Shown: positions 17,817 through 27,337 of the stretch, in pieces
How the letters are laid out: the number at the start of each line of letters is the position of its first letter
How positions within the stretch are numbered: the first letter of the stretch is position 1
Source: Phosphitispora fastidiosa
Lineage (GTDB): Bacteria; Bacillota; Thermincolia; Thermincolales; UBA2595
Length of the DNA stretch: 64,000 bases
Assembly: GCF_019008365.1 (NCBI RefSeq)
Contig: NZ_JAHHUL010000016.1
Location: 1 to 64,000 of the forward strand
Direction: 5' to 3'
The notes under the pieces: generated by a model
Database searches by the model: none
The model's input: the letters and a program-made list of their open reading frames with translations, nothing else
What the model was told of the DNA's origin: nothing
Made by a program: the position numbers and the translations under genes

Positions 17817-18127
17817 AGACATATTGTCTGGTTATCGCAGAAGCTGCCGAAGCTGACCTTGATAGAATTGCAGACTATATTTCCTGTGAGCTAAAAGAGC
17901 CTATTACGGCGTTGAAACAGCTGGAAAGAATAGAGGCGGCTATGATGGCTTTGGAAGAACTTCCGGAACGTCATAGCCTCGTCCAAGATAAATATCTGGC
18001 GGCAAAAGGAATGCGAAAGCTGCCGATTGATAATTACCTGTTATTCTATACCGTGAATAAAAGTAAAAACACAATCAACATCGTCCGTGTTCTGCATGGA
18101 AGACGTGACTGGGAGAGTATAGTATAG
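17813..18127 (+). CDS. Type II toxin, RelE/ParE family
   Basis: A 104-residue protein of the RelE/ParE superfamily. It shows the typical N-terminal two-helix region (AEADLDRIADYISCELKEPITALKQLERIEAAMMAL) and the C-terminal strands with RKLPIDNYLLFYTVNKSKNTINIVRVLHGRRDW, including the conserved arginines. Whether it cleaves mRNA or targets gyrase is not clear from the sequence. Coupled to the antitoxin by an ATGA overlap. The module sits between queA and tgt, two genes normally adjacent, so it is an insertion into a housekeeping operon. Confidence 0.88.
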   Translation: MKTYCLVIAEAAEADLDRIADYISCELKEPITALKQLERIEAAMMALEELPERHSLVQDKYLAAKGMRKLPIDNYLLFYTVNKSKNTINIVRVLHGRRDWESIV

Positions 18128-18128
18128 T

Positions 18129-19314
<1,186 letters not shown>

Positions 19315-19344
19315 CATAACTTACAGTAAAGGGGGGAAACAACT

Positions 19345-19611
19345 ATGGAACAGTACGGCACCACGATAATATATTTCGCAGTCCTGGCGGCCATATTCTA
19401 TTTTATGCTGATTCGTCCTCAGCAGCAGAGGAAGAAACAGCACCTGCAGACTGTCGAAAGTCTTGAACCGAATGTGAAGGTTACTACCATTGGAGGTATT
19501 ATCGGTACAGTGGTAAAAGTCAAGGAAAAAACTATCATTCTTAAAGTAGCAGATAATGTAAATATTGAACTGCTGAAATCATCTGTTGCTTACCTGGGTG
19601 AAGCAGAATAA
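19345..19611 (+). CDS. yajC: Preprotein translocase subunit YajC
   Basis: An 88-residue single-pass membrane protein that joins SecDF at the translocon. The membrane helix (about 8-24, IYFAVLAAIFYFMLI) is followed by the family signature RPQQQRKKQHLQTVESLEPNVKVTTIGGIIGTV. The start ATG 19345 follows AAAGGGGGG. It is cotranscribed with tgt and closed by a terminator at 19621-19654; secD and secF have a separate promoter. Confidence 0.95.
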   Translation: MEQYGTTIIYFAVLAAIFYFMLIRPQQQRKKQHLQTVESLEPNVKVTTIGGIIGTVVKVKEKTIILKVADNVNIELLKSSVAYLGEAE

Positions 19612-19620
19612 GTTAAGCTG

Positions 19621-19654
19621 AAAAAGGGCGGGAAGAGACCTGCCCCTTTTTTTT
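19621..19654 (+). terminator. Intrinsic terminator of tgt-yajC
   Basis: AAAGGGCGGG pairs imperfectly with CCTGCCCCTTT and ends in eight T. The following 19655-19800 is AT-rich and holds nothing recognisable apart from upstream sequence of the next gene. Confidence 0.85.
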
Positions 19655-19806
19655 GCCGCGGAACAGATTATCATGAACATAAAAAAAGTAAACAGTACCC
19701 AAAAGGTATTTTATCGATTAAAATAGAAATAAATAATAGAAATAAATAACATAAGCAAAAAGAAACAGCTTTATTTTTGGGGTAAGGCACCCAAAGGGAG
19801 GACAAC

Positions 19807-20466
19807 ATGATAACTCTTGATGACATAAAAAAGGACCCCATAGTTGACACCTGTATCCGAAAGGGTAATGAATATCTTGGTGTGATGGGATTTACCGAAC
19901 ATGGGTACAGGCATATTAATTTAATCTCCCGGATTTCGCGGAACATCCTGGAACGGCTCAATTATCCTCAGAGGGAAGTTGAGCTGGCGGCAATTGCCGG
20001 GTATATGCATGATATCGGCAATGTCATCAGCCGTTATGACCACGGTCAGTCGGGTGCCACTCTGGCTTTTCATGTCCTGTCCAAGATGGGCATGTCTCCC
20101 GAAGAAATTGCCATGGTCATCTCAGCAATCGGAAACCATGAAGAAGAATACGGGCATCCGGTTAACAGTGTGGCCGCAGCCCTAATCCTTGCCGATAAAT
20201 CGGATGTGCACCGGTCCAGGGTAAGGAATCAGGATTTTGCTACATTTGATATTCATGACCGGGTCAATTATGCTGTGGAACATTCATTCCTCAGGGTTAC
20301 CGGTGAAACCAGGAAAATTACCATGGAACTAACCATTGATATCCAAATATGTCCTGTAATGGAGTATTTCGAAATATTTCTCAGCAGGATGGTGTTATGC
20401 CGCCGGGCTGCTGACTTCCTGAACAGCCGTTTTGCCCTGGAAATCAATGGCGCCAAGCTGCTGTAA
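19807..20466 (+). CDS. HD-domain phosphohydrolase family protein
   Basis: A 219-residue soluble protein with an HD metal-dependent phosphohydrolase domain. Metal ligands appear as H-x(n)-HD: EHGYRHINLISRISRNIL, then AAIAGYMHDIGNVISRYDHGQSG, then GNHEE and DKSDVHRSRV. ATG 19807 follows GGGAGG. In related clostridia a similar gene stands between yajC and secD (from memory). The substrate, perhaps a nucleotide or second messenger, is unknown. No partner domains are fused. Confidence 0.8.
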   Translation: MITLDDIKKDPIVDTCIRKGNEYLGVMGFTEHGYRHINLISRISRNILERLNYPQREVELAAIAGYMHDIGNVISRYDHGQSGATLAFHVLSKMGMSPEEIAMVISAIGNHEEEYGHPVNSVAAALILADKSDVHRSRVRNQDFATFDIHDRVNYAVEHSFLRVTGETRKITMELTIDIQICPVMEYFEIFLSRMVLCRRAADFLNSRFALEINGAKLL

Positions 20467-20483
20467 CCTTGAATTCACATTCA

Positions 20484-20512
20484 TTGACAAGCATTTTGGG
20501 CGGGTATATAAT
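20484..20512 (+). promoter_or_regulatory. Consensus promoter of secDF
   Basis: TTGACA (20484-20489), exactly 17 bp, then TATAAT (20507-20512), about 60 bp before the secD start. Both boxes match the sigma-A consensus fully. Confidence 0.85.
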
Positions 20513-20574
20513 ATACCGTGGGGGTTTTGTGGGAGTGTGTTCCGCACAATTGAACTAAGGAGGAAACGTTCATA

Positions 20575-21816
20575 ATGAAGGGCAGAAGTCTTGCAATACT
20601 TTTAATTATTTTTCTTGTTGTAGGAGTGGGCGGATATTTGCTGGTCAGGTATCAGGTTTTACAGAAAAACATCAACCTGGGGCTTGACCTGCAGGGTGGG
20701 GTGCATGTCGTTCTCGAGGCCGTAGACACTCCCGAAGCTCCGGTGCAGCCGGACTCCATTGATAGGGTGAAAGTTGTCATCGAAAACCGGGTAAACCAGA
20801 CAGGGCTTAAGGAGCCTATGATCCAGAAGGAAGGTTCCCGCAGGCTGATTGTGGAACTTCCGGGGGTCAAGAATACCCAGGAAGCCATTGACATGATCGG
20901 ACGGACAGCACAGCTCACGTTTGTTACCGCTGACGGCAAGGTTGTTCTCAAGGGTCAGGATCTGAAGGATGCCACGGCAGCCATCAGACCAACAGATAAT
21001 GAGCCATATGTGGCCATGCGGTTTAATGCTGAAGGGCAGAAGAAGTTTTCTCAAATTACCACCGAGCTTGTCCGCAAGTATCCCAACCCCGATGACCCTA
21101 ACAGAGTTATTTCCATAGTTTTGGATGAAGAAGTACTGACGAGTCCTTATGTAAAAGAACCTATTACTACCGGTGATGCCGAGATTTCCGGCGGCTATGA
21201 GACTCTTGAGGATGCCAACGAGATTGCCATCCTGCTGCGCTCCGGAGCTTTGCCGGTTAAGCTGGATAAGGTAGCCGTGCAGAGCGTGGGACCGACTCTT
21301 GGCGTTGATTCCCTGCAGAAATCAACCAAGGCGGGGATAATAGGCGTTGCCGCCATCCTGATTTTTATGATAGCTTTTTATCGCCTGCCGGGTTTACTGG
21401 CTAATATTTCCCTGATTATTTACATGTTTCTGGTTCTTGGGATTCTAGCTGCCTTGAATGCCACCCTTACCCTTCCGGGGATTGCGGGTTTTCTCCTGTC
21501 GATCGGGATGGCTGTTGATGCCAATATTATAATTTTTGAGCGTGTCAAGGATGAACTCAGGGAGGGGAATTCACTGCGCAGGGCAATTGAATCAGGCTTT
21601 TCCAGGGCCTTTACCACAATTTTTGATGCCAATACCACGACACTGATTGCGGCTGCTATATTGTATTTCCTGGGTACAGGAGCTATCAGGGGCTTTGCGA
21701 TTACGCTGAGTATCGGTATTCTTGCCAGTATGTTTACAGCGATTACCTTTACGCGTTGGCTGCTGAGGCTTACCGTGAACACCGGAATCAAAAATACCAA
21801 GCTCTTTGGGGCCTAG
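20575..21816 (+). CDS. secD: Protein translocase subunit SecD
   Basis: A 413-residue RND-family membrane protein that uses proton motive force to help release translocated proteins. Six membrane helices are expected: one near the N-terminus (about 6-25) and five in the C-terminal half. Family motifs are LGLDLQGGVHVVLE, ITTGDAEISGGY and SIGMAVDANIIIFERVKDELREG. The periplasmic P1 part is short, as in Firmicutes. The stop lies within the ribosome site of secF. Confidence 0.96.
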   Translation: MKGRSLAILLIIFLVVGVGGYLLVRYQVLQKNINLGLDLQGGVHVVLEAVDTPEAPVQPDSIDRVKVVIENRVNQTGLKEPMIQKEGSRRLIVELPGVKNTQEAIDMIGRTAQLTFVTADGKVVLKGQDLKDATAAIRPTDNEPYVAMRFNAEGQKKFSQITTELVRKYPNPDDPNRVISIVLDEEVLTSPYVKEPITTGDAEISGGYETLEDANEIAILLRSGALPVKLDKVAVQSVGPTLGVDSLQKSTKAGIIGVAAILIFMIAFYRLPGLLANISLIIYMFLVLGILAALNATLTLPGIAGFLLSIGMAVDANIIIFERVKDELREGNSLRRAIESGFSRAFTTIFDANTTTLIAAAILYFLGTGAIRGFAITLSIGILASMFTAITFTRWLLRLTVNTGIKNTKLFGA

Positions 21817-21829
21817 GAGGTGCATTGTA

Positions 21830-22711
21830 ATGGATATAGTAGGAAGACGTAAGATATGGTTTGCCATTTCACTCCTGGTAATTATCCCGGGGCTGATCAG
21901 CATGGCATTCAAATGGGTTACTCTGGGTTCGCCCCTGAACCTTGGGATTGAGTTTACCGGTGGTAACCTGATTAACATTGAGTTTAAAAGTGATGTTACC
22001 GTTGCCCAGTTAAGGGATGTCTTAAAAGAAGTTGGTCTGGAGAAGAGCAGTATCCAGATGTCCGGCAGCCGGGCTGCAATTATCAGGACTGTAGTTCTTG
22101 ATGATAAGAAACAGGCCGATTTGATGTCTCTATTGAAGGAAAAAATCGGTCCCTATGATGAAGAGAAGCTGAGTATCAGCAAGATAGGACCCACCATCGG
22201 GAAGGAATTAACCCGGAATGCTATTTTGGCGCTGTTAATCGCAGCTGCGCTGATGGTTGCCTATATTTCCTACAGGTTTGAATTCAGATTCGGGATATCG
22301 GCAATTGTTGCTTTGCTTCATGACGTTTTTATCACCCTGGGGCTCTTTTCAATATTCTGGTGGGAGGTTGACAGTACCTTTGTGGCGGCTATTCTGACAA
22401 TTATCGGTTATTCCATTAATGATACCATTGTTATTTTTGACCGCATCAGGGAAAACCTGAATAAGCGGAAAAAGGGAGAAGACCTGGAGCAGATGGTCAA
22501 CAAAAGTATTCTGCAGACACTGGTCAGGTCAATAAATACCGTATTGACAGTTGTCTTCATTCTTTTGGCCCTGCTGGTTTACGGCGGAGCCACCATCAAG
22601 ATTTTCACCCTGGCGCTCCTGATTGGGGTGGTCAGCGGGGCTTATTCATCAATCTTTAATGCCAGCCCGATGTGGGTTATGCTGAAAGGGATGGAGAAGG
22701 GCAGAGCATAG
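21830..22711 (+). CDS. secF: Protein translocase subunit SecF
   Basis: A 293-residue partner of SecD. Family motifs are GIEFTGGNLINIEF and IIGYSINDTIVIFDRIRENL, with six membrane helices. ATG 21830 follows AGGAGGTG; an ORF extension to 21806 overlaps secD and is rejected. A terminator-like hairpin follows at 22741-22769. Confidence 0.96.
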   Translation: MDIVGRRKIWFAISLLVIIPGLISMAFKWVTLGSPLNLGIEFTGGNLINIEFKSDVTVAQLRDVLKEVGLEKSSIQMSGSRAAIIRTVVLDDKKQADLMSLLKEKIGPYDEEKLSISKIGPTIGKELTRNAILALLIAAALMVAYISYRFEFRFGISAIVALLHDVFITLGLFSIFWWEVDSTFVAAILTIIGYSINDTIVIFDRIRENLNKRKKGEDLEQMVNKSILQTLVRSINTVLTVVFILLALLVYGGATIKIFTLALLIGVVSGAYSSIFNASPMWVMLKGMEKGRA

Positions 22712-22740
22712 AGGTTGTAGAAGCAAATTGATTCAATGGG

Positions 22741-22769
22741 GGCTCCCATAATTAAAAGGGGGCCTCTTT
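22741..22769 (+). terminator. Probable terminator after secF
   Basis: GGCTCCC (22741-22747) pairs with GGGGGCC (22758-22764), one G-U pair, followed by TCTTTAAATTT. Moderate strength only. Confidence 0.55.
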
Positions 22770-22785
22770 AAATTTAGATTATGCA

Positions 22786-22908
22786 AGGAAGTGACAGATA
22801 TATCCCTCCAGGATGGCTACAACTCAGCTTGTTACCGGCTCCCGCTAAAGCGGGTGGCCGACAAGCTGATGTCAGACTCATCCTTCCGGAATACATCTGC
22901 CACTTCCT
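22786..22908 (-). repeat. Structured hairpin repeat, copy 2 (complete)
   Basis: A 123-bp imperfect palindrome, the inverted second copy of the element at 1-96. Nested stems pair AGGAAGTG with CACTTCCT, then CAGAT with ATCTG, then GGATG with CATCC, TCAGCTTGT with ACAAGCTGA, and CCCGC with GCGGG at the tip. The asymmetric internal loop next to GGATG/CATCC is conserved in both copies, while the stem above it covaries. No transposase or TnpB gene lies next to this copy. It fills most of the secF-lapA gap; the rest (22909-23067) is AT-rich promoter-like sequence. Confidence 0.7.
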
Positions 22909-23067
22909 ACATTAATGTTCCAAATTAAAACAAGCGCCACATTTAATTACGGGAGTGAAACAAAGCATCTTCTTCTGCTTCTTAAACAAGAAATTGCGAT
23001 AAACTTAAAAAGGAAATTGCGAGAAAAGGTAGAATAATTAAAAAAAACCGTTAAGGGGGTTTGCCTG

Positions 23068-23397
23068 TTGCAGATTTATCTGGTACTGGCTCTGTTATTC
23101 TCCATTGGTGTGGCCGTTTTTGCGGTACAGAATGCTTCCCGGGTTGAGATTACATTGTTTTTCTGGCAGTTGAAGAATATCTCACTGGTTGTGGTCATCT
23201 TTGGCTCAGCGTTGATTGGAGCATTGGCAGCCGGGCTTTTTGGAGTGGTTAAACAGCTAAAACTCAGGAAGATGTTAAAACAGTATAAATCTCAGGCGGA
23301 AACTCTGGAGACGGAAGTCGGGTTCCTGCAGCGAAAGCTGAATGACCTGCAAAGTAACGGTACAGGTCAGGAATCAGAGGAAAGCGGTAATCAATAG
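23068..23397 (+). CDS. LapA domain-containing membrane protein
   Basis: A 109-residue protein with two membrane helices (about 2-20 and 37-58) and a C-terminal cytoplasmic coiled coil (KQLKLRKMLKQYKSQAETLETEVGFLQRKL). The start VLALLFSIGVAVFAVQNASRVEITLFFW matches the LapA domain found in small envelope proteins of many bacteria, including those without lipopolysaccharide. Start TTG 23068, after AAGGGGG. It precedes the recJ fusion by 101 nt. The role is unknown. Confidence 0.8.
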   Translation: MQIYLVLALLFSIGVAVFAVQNASRVEITLFFWQLKNISLVVVIFGSALIGALAAGLFGVVKQLKLRKMLKQYKSQAETLETEVGFLQRKLNDLQSNGTGQESEESGNQ

Positions 23398-23498
23398 AAA
23401 TGGTGAAAAAGGGCTGGGGGAATCAATTTCTCAAGCCATTTTTCATTTTGAGTATCAGGACCAATATCACAATAAAATTTTGGCGGAGCTGAGAGTGA

Positions 23499-26400
23499 GT
23501 GACAAAAAATATTTCTCAACAGGGTCCGGGAGTTGCCCGGAATTGGCGTATCCCAAAACCAAATGCGGCACTAATGGATATATTTTCTTTGAAACTGGGT
23601 ATATCAAGGGTGGTTGCCCAGATCCTGATTAACAGGGGGATCACCACAACTGCAGAAGCACGAAACTTCCTGTCAGGGAAAACAGAGCTGCTGAATGCCC
23701 CGTTGTTGATGAAGGATATGGAAAAAGCTGTGGACAGAATACGCCGTGCTGTGGCTAACAGCGAAAAAATACGTATTTTCGGAGATTACGATGTTGACGG
23801 GGTTACCAGTACTGCTGTGCTGCTAAAAGCGCTGCAAAGGATAGGCGCTGCAGCCGATTATTACATACCTGTAAGGCTGACCGAAGGTTATGGCATGAAT
23901 CAGGAAGCGGTGAGGGCCGCAGGCAGGGACGGAGTTAATCTGATAATTACAGTTGACAGCGGAATTTCTGCCCTTGCAGAGGTCGGGTTGGCCAACATTC
24001 TGGGCATAGATGTTATTATTACAGACCATCATGAACCACCGGCAGAACTGCCGGTGGCATCTGCCGTAATCAATCCCAAGCAGGCTGATTGTCCTTACCC
24101 CTTTAAGGACCTGGCAGGAGTTGGGGTGGCCTTTAAGCTTGGACAGTGTCTGCTTGAAGAGACAGACCTGGGGGAATTAAGGGAAATGGCAGAACTTCTC
24201 AGTCTGGGTACTATTGCCGATATAGTGCCATTAAAGGGCGAGAACAGGGTCTTTGTAAAGGAAGGGCTTAAATTCCTGGGCAGTACGGTAAATATAGGGC
24301 TGCGGGCCCTTATGGAGGAGTGCGGCATAGACCCTGCTAATGTGAGTACACGTCAGGTTGCTTACCAGATGGCGCCAAGAATCAATGCCGCCGGAAGGCT
24401 TGGTGATGCCGCTATCTGTGTCAGGCTCCTGCTCAGCGAGGATGAGGCAGAAGCGAAGGCGCTGGCGGCGGAGCTGTGTTCATTAAATGTGAGAAGACAG
24501 AACGTTGAGGCCGGGATTTATGCGGAGGCTCTGGAAATGATACAGGGTGGCGTACCGGGTGGCGGCATTGACCTCGACAGGGATAAGGTCATAGTCCTGG
24601 CAAAAGAGGGCTGGCACCTGGGGGTTATTGGGATCGTGGCCTCCAAACTGGTGCAGGATTTTTACAGGCCGGTAGTCCTTCTCGGCATTGATGGCGAAAC
24701 TGCCAAGGGATCAGCCAGAAGTATCCCCCCATTTAACATTTTTGAGGCCTTTAGGGCCGGCCAGGATTACCTGATTAGGTACGGCGGACACAGTCAGGCC
24801 GCAGGGCTGACCCTGGCTGCGGAAAACATTGCCGGATTTAGGGAGGCGGTTAACCGCCATGCCTCTCAGCTGATAACGGAAGATGATCTGGTTCCGGAGG
24901 TGTTTATTGACACTGAAGTGGAACTGAGTGAACTTGATATTAAATTATTCTGTCAGTTGGAGATGCTGGCTCCATATGGGTGCCAGAACCCTGACCCGGT
25001 CCTGGCCTGCCGCAATGCAGGGGTGCTCGATTACCGCAAGGTCGGCTCAGATGGGTCTCATCTCAAACTAAGGGTTACCGATAACAAGCTGGTAATGGAT
25101 GGGATAGGATTTAACCTTGGTGCTCAGGGAGCAATTCTGGAGGATGACGAATGTTTTGATTTGGTCTTTGCCCTGGAAAAAAACGAATGGAACGGGAGGA
25201 CACGTCTTCAACTGAATGTCAAGGACATCAGGCCTGCCCGGCAGGCTGCCGGAAGTGACAGCCAGGTTTCTGCCGGAAGTGGCAGCCTGGGTTCTGTGGA
25301 GGAAGACTCCGAGAGCCAAAATAATTTTATTGATGAGCTGTTTCGGGACGCGGTTTCATCCCTGACTGATGATTATTATAGAGATATTGGCGCAAAAGAG
25401 GAATTTTACACAAAAATTGCCGGGGTTACCTTTGGCAACCGTCAGGAAGTGGCAGCCCACCTCGTAGAAGGACAGCGGCTGTACCTGGTCAGGGAACCGG
25501 ATAACCCGCATGATGCTAATGCCATCAGGGTGGAGACTGTTTCAGGTGTCCAGGCCGGGTATCTGAATGCGCGGCTGGCCAGGCATTTTGCCCCCCTGTT
25601 GGACCGCGGGGAACGGTATGATATCTATGTATCCCAGGTGACCGGTGGTGAAGACAGGAATTATGGTGTCAATATCATCATCCAAAAGACCAGGGAAGAA
25701 GCAAGGGAACAATTGACGGAAAAACTTGCCTCTATGAGGGAGGAACTGTCTGCTCTGGATGACGAAAAACTGCTGGACAGGATCAGGCAGGCTCTGCTGG
25801 GTGAGTGGCCTTACCGGGACAAACAAAAAGAGGCTGTCAGATATCTGTTGCAGGGCTGTAACACCCTGGCTATTTTTGGAACCGGGCGGGGCAAGTCGGC
25901 GGTATTTCAGACGGCAGCCGCCTTTAAAGCGATCCGCAGCCGGGAAATTACCGTTATCGTTTATCCTTTGCGGGCTCTGGTAAATGACCAGTTCGAAAAT
26001 ATGTCTGTTAAATTGGAACGGCTGGGACTCCGTGTTTTTAAAGGGAATGGCTCCATATCTGAAATGGAGCGGGCACAACTTTTTGCAGCCTTAGAAGCGG
26101 AAGAGATAGATGTCTTACTAACTACTCCGGAGTTTGTCCTGCACCATATGCTGAGGCTGCAGCAGATGACCAGAAAAATGGGCCTTTTCGTGGTTGACGA
26201 AAGTCACCATATCGGAATGTCATCAATGGCTCACCGGCCGATATACAGACGCCTCGGTGAGATTGCCGCTTCTCTGGGCAGTCCTCCGGTCCTGGCTGTT
26301 ACGGCAACCGCCGATGAGGAGGTTGCCGGAGAAATTATCCATACCCTTGGGGTGGCAAAGGTCGTCATTGACCCACACGTCAGGACTAACCTGCTGCTTA

Positions 26401-27263
26401 TCGATCAAAGGGACTGTCCTGACAAAAACAATTATCTGAAACAGGTTGTCAGTACCGGTTCCAAGTGCATTATATATGTTAACAGCAGGCTGCAGACTGT
26501 GGAGTTGGCTGCAATGCTGCGGGAATCCCTCCCGGCTAAGGCCAACAGGATTGTGTTCTATCATGCAGGGTTAAGCAGCGCCCAGAGGAATAATATTGAA
26601 CGGATGTTCCGGACCGGGGAAATTACTGCCGTTGTGTCTACATCCGCTTTTGGTGAAGGGATTGACATCCCGGATATCAGGCATATTCTGGTTTTTCACC
26701 TAAATTTTAATTTTACCGAGTTTAACCAACAGTGCGGCAGATGCGGCCGGGACGGTGAAAAGGCACAAATTCACCTGCTCTGCGGGAAACGGGATGCGGC
26801 CATCAACAGTTTTATTCTGGATGCATCCTCACCTGACAGGGATACTTTGGCCAAGCTTTTTGTGGTTCTCCGGGAATTGGCGGAAAAGTCACAACCTGTA
26901 AACGCATCAAATGAAGAAATAGCCGGAAGGTTAAAAGATGCCGGGATAAAATTTGCCAGGCCAAACCTGGTCTCAGCCTGCCTGGGAATCCTGGAGGAAT
27001 TGAGGCTTATCCGGAGGGAGTCGGTGGGAAGGGCCAGGGAAATATACCTGGAATCGGTTCCGAATAAAAAAGTTGCTTTAGAATCATCACTCAGATTTCT
27101 GGAAGGACAGGAAGAAAAACAGGCTTTTCAGGAATTCGAGGAGGGTTTTCTTACGGCATCATCAGATGAATTGCTGTGCTTGATTAACAGGCCCATTTAC
27201 CCGGAAAAATACCTGGATATCCATTATCCACCGGAGAATAAATGTGATATAATTATTAACTAA
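23499..27263 (+). CDS. recJ: RecJ exonuclease fused to HIRAN and RecQ-like helicase domains
   Basis: A 1254-residue protein, about twice the usual RecJ length. Residues about 60-580 are a complete RecJ: DHH motif I FGDYDVDGVTS (94-104), TDHHEPP (174-180), DHHA1 RYGGHSQAAGLTL and an OB part. About 637-735 is a HIRAN domain (VTFGNRQEVAAHL, LVREPDNPHDANAIRVE). From about 760 follows a superfamily 2 helicase: Walker A TGRGKS, DExH box VVDESHH, TATA, TSAFGEGIDIP and QQCGRCGRDG, closest to RecQ. All catalytic motifs appear intact in one open frame. A 5'-3' single-strand exonuclease coupled to a 3'-5' helicase would suit resection of stalled forks or gaps. Start GTG 23499 has a weak site (GGAG). Confidence 0.92.
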   Translation: MTKNISQQGPGVARNWRIPKPNAALMDIFSLKLGISRVVAQILINRGITTTAEARNFLSGKTELLNAPLLMKDMEKAVDRIRRAVANSEKIRIFGDYDVDGVTSTAVLLKALQRIGAAADYYIPVRLTEGYGMNQEAVRAAGRDGVNLIITVDSGISALAEVGLANILGIDVIITDHHEPPAELPVASAVINPKQADCPYPFKDLAGVGVAFKLGQCLLEETDLGELREMAELLSLGTIADIVPLKGENRVFVKEGLKFLGSTVNIGLRALMEECGIDPANVSTRQVAYQMAPRINAAGRLGDAAICVRLLLSEDEAEAKALAAELCSLNVRRQNVEAGIYAEALEMIQGGVPGGGIDLDRDKVIVLAKEGWHLGVIGIVASKLVQDFYRPVVLLGIDGETAKGSARSIPPFNIFEAFRAGQDYLIRYGGHSQAAGLTLAAENIAGFREAVNRHASQLITEDDLVPEVFIDTEVELSELDIKLFCQLEMLAPYGCQNPDPVLACRNAGVLDYRKVGSDGSHLKLRVTDNKLVMDGIGFNLGAQGAILEDDECFDLVFALEKNEWNGRTRLQLNVKDIRPARQAAGSDSQVSAGSGSLGSVEEDSESQNNFIDELFRDAVSSLTDDYYRDIGAKEEFYTKIAGVTFGNRQEVAAHLVEGQRLYLVREPDNPHDANAIRVETVSGVQAGYLNARLARHFAPLLDRGERYDIYVSQVTGGEDRNYGVNIIIQKTREEAREQLTEKLASMREELSALDDEKLLDRIRQALLGEWPYRDKQKEAVRYLLQGCNTLAIFGTGRGKSAVFQTAAAFKAIRSREITVIVYPLRALVNDQFENMSVKLERLGLRVFKGNGSISEMERAQLFAALEAEEIDVLLTTPEFVLHHMLRLQQMTRKMGLFVVDESHHIGMSSMAHRPIYRRLGEIAASLGSPPVLAVTATADEEVAGEIIHTLGVAKVVIDPHVRTNLLLIDQRDCPDKNNYLKQVVSTGSKCIIYVNSRLQTVELAAMLRESLPAKANRIVFYHAGLSSAQRNNIERMFRTGEITAVVSTSAFGEGIDIPDIRHILVFHLNFNFTEFNQQCGRCGRDGEKAQIHLLCGKRDAAINSFILDASSPDRDTLAKLFVVLRELAEKSQPVNASNEEIAGRLKDAGIKFARPNLVSACLGILEELRLIRRESVGRAREIYLESVPNKKVALESSLRFLEGQEEKQAFQEFEEGFLTASSDELLCLINRPIYPEKYLDIHYPPENKCDIIIN

Positions 27264-27337
27264 GGTGTTTTTTTAATGCCATTTTAATATATTGGCGCTT
27301 CATACATTCGAGGGTTTGAATTAAGGAAGGTGCTTTT

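Noticed and set aside
23342-23632. 96-codon frame between the lapA and recJ genes
   Set aside because: It overlaps both genes in another frame and has a cysteine/glycine pattern without any family resemblance.
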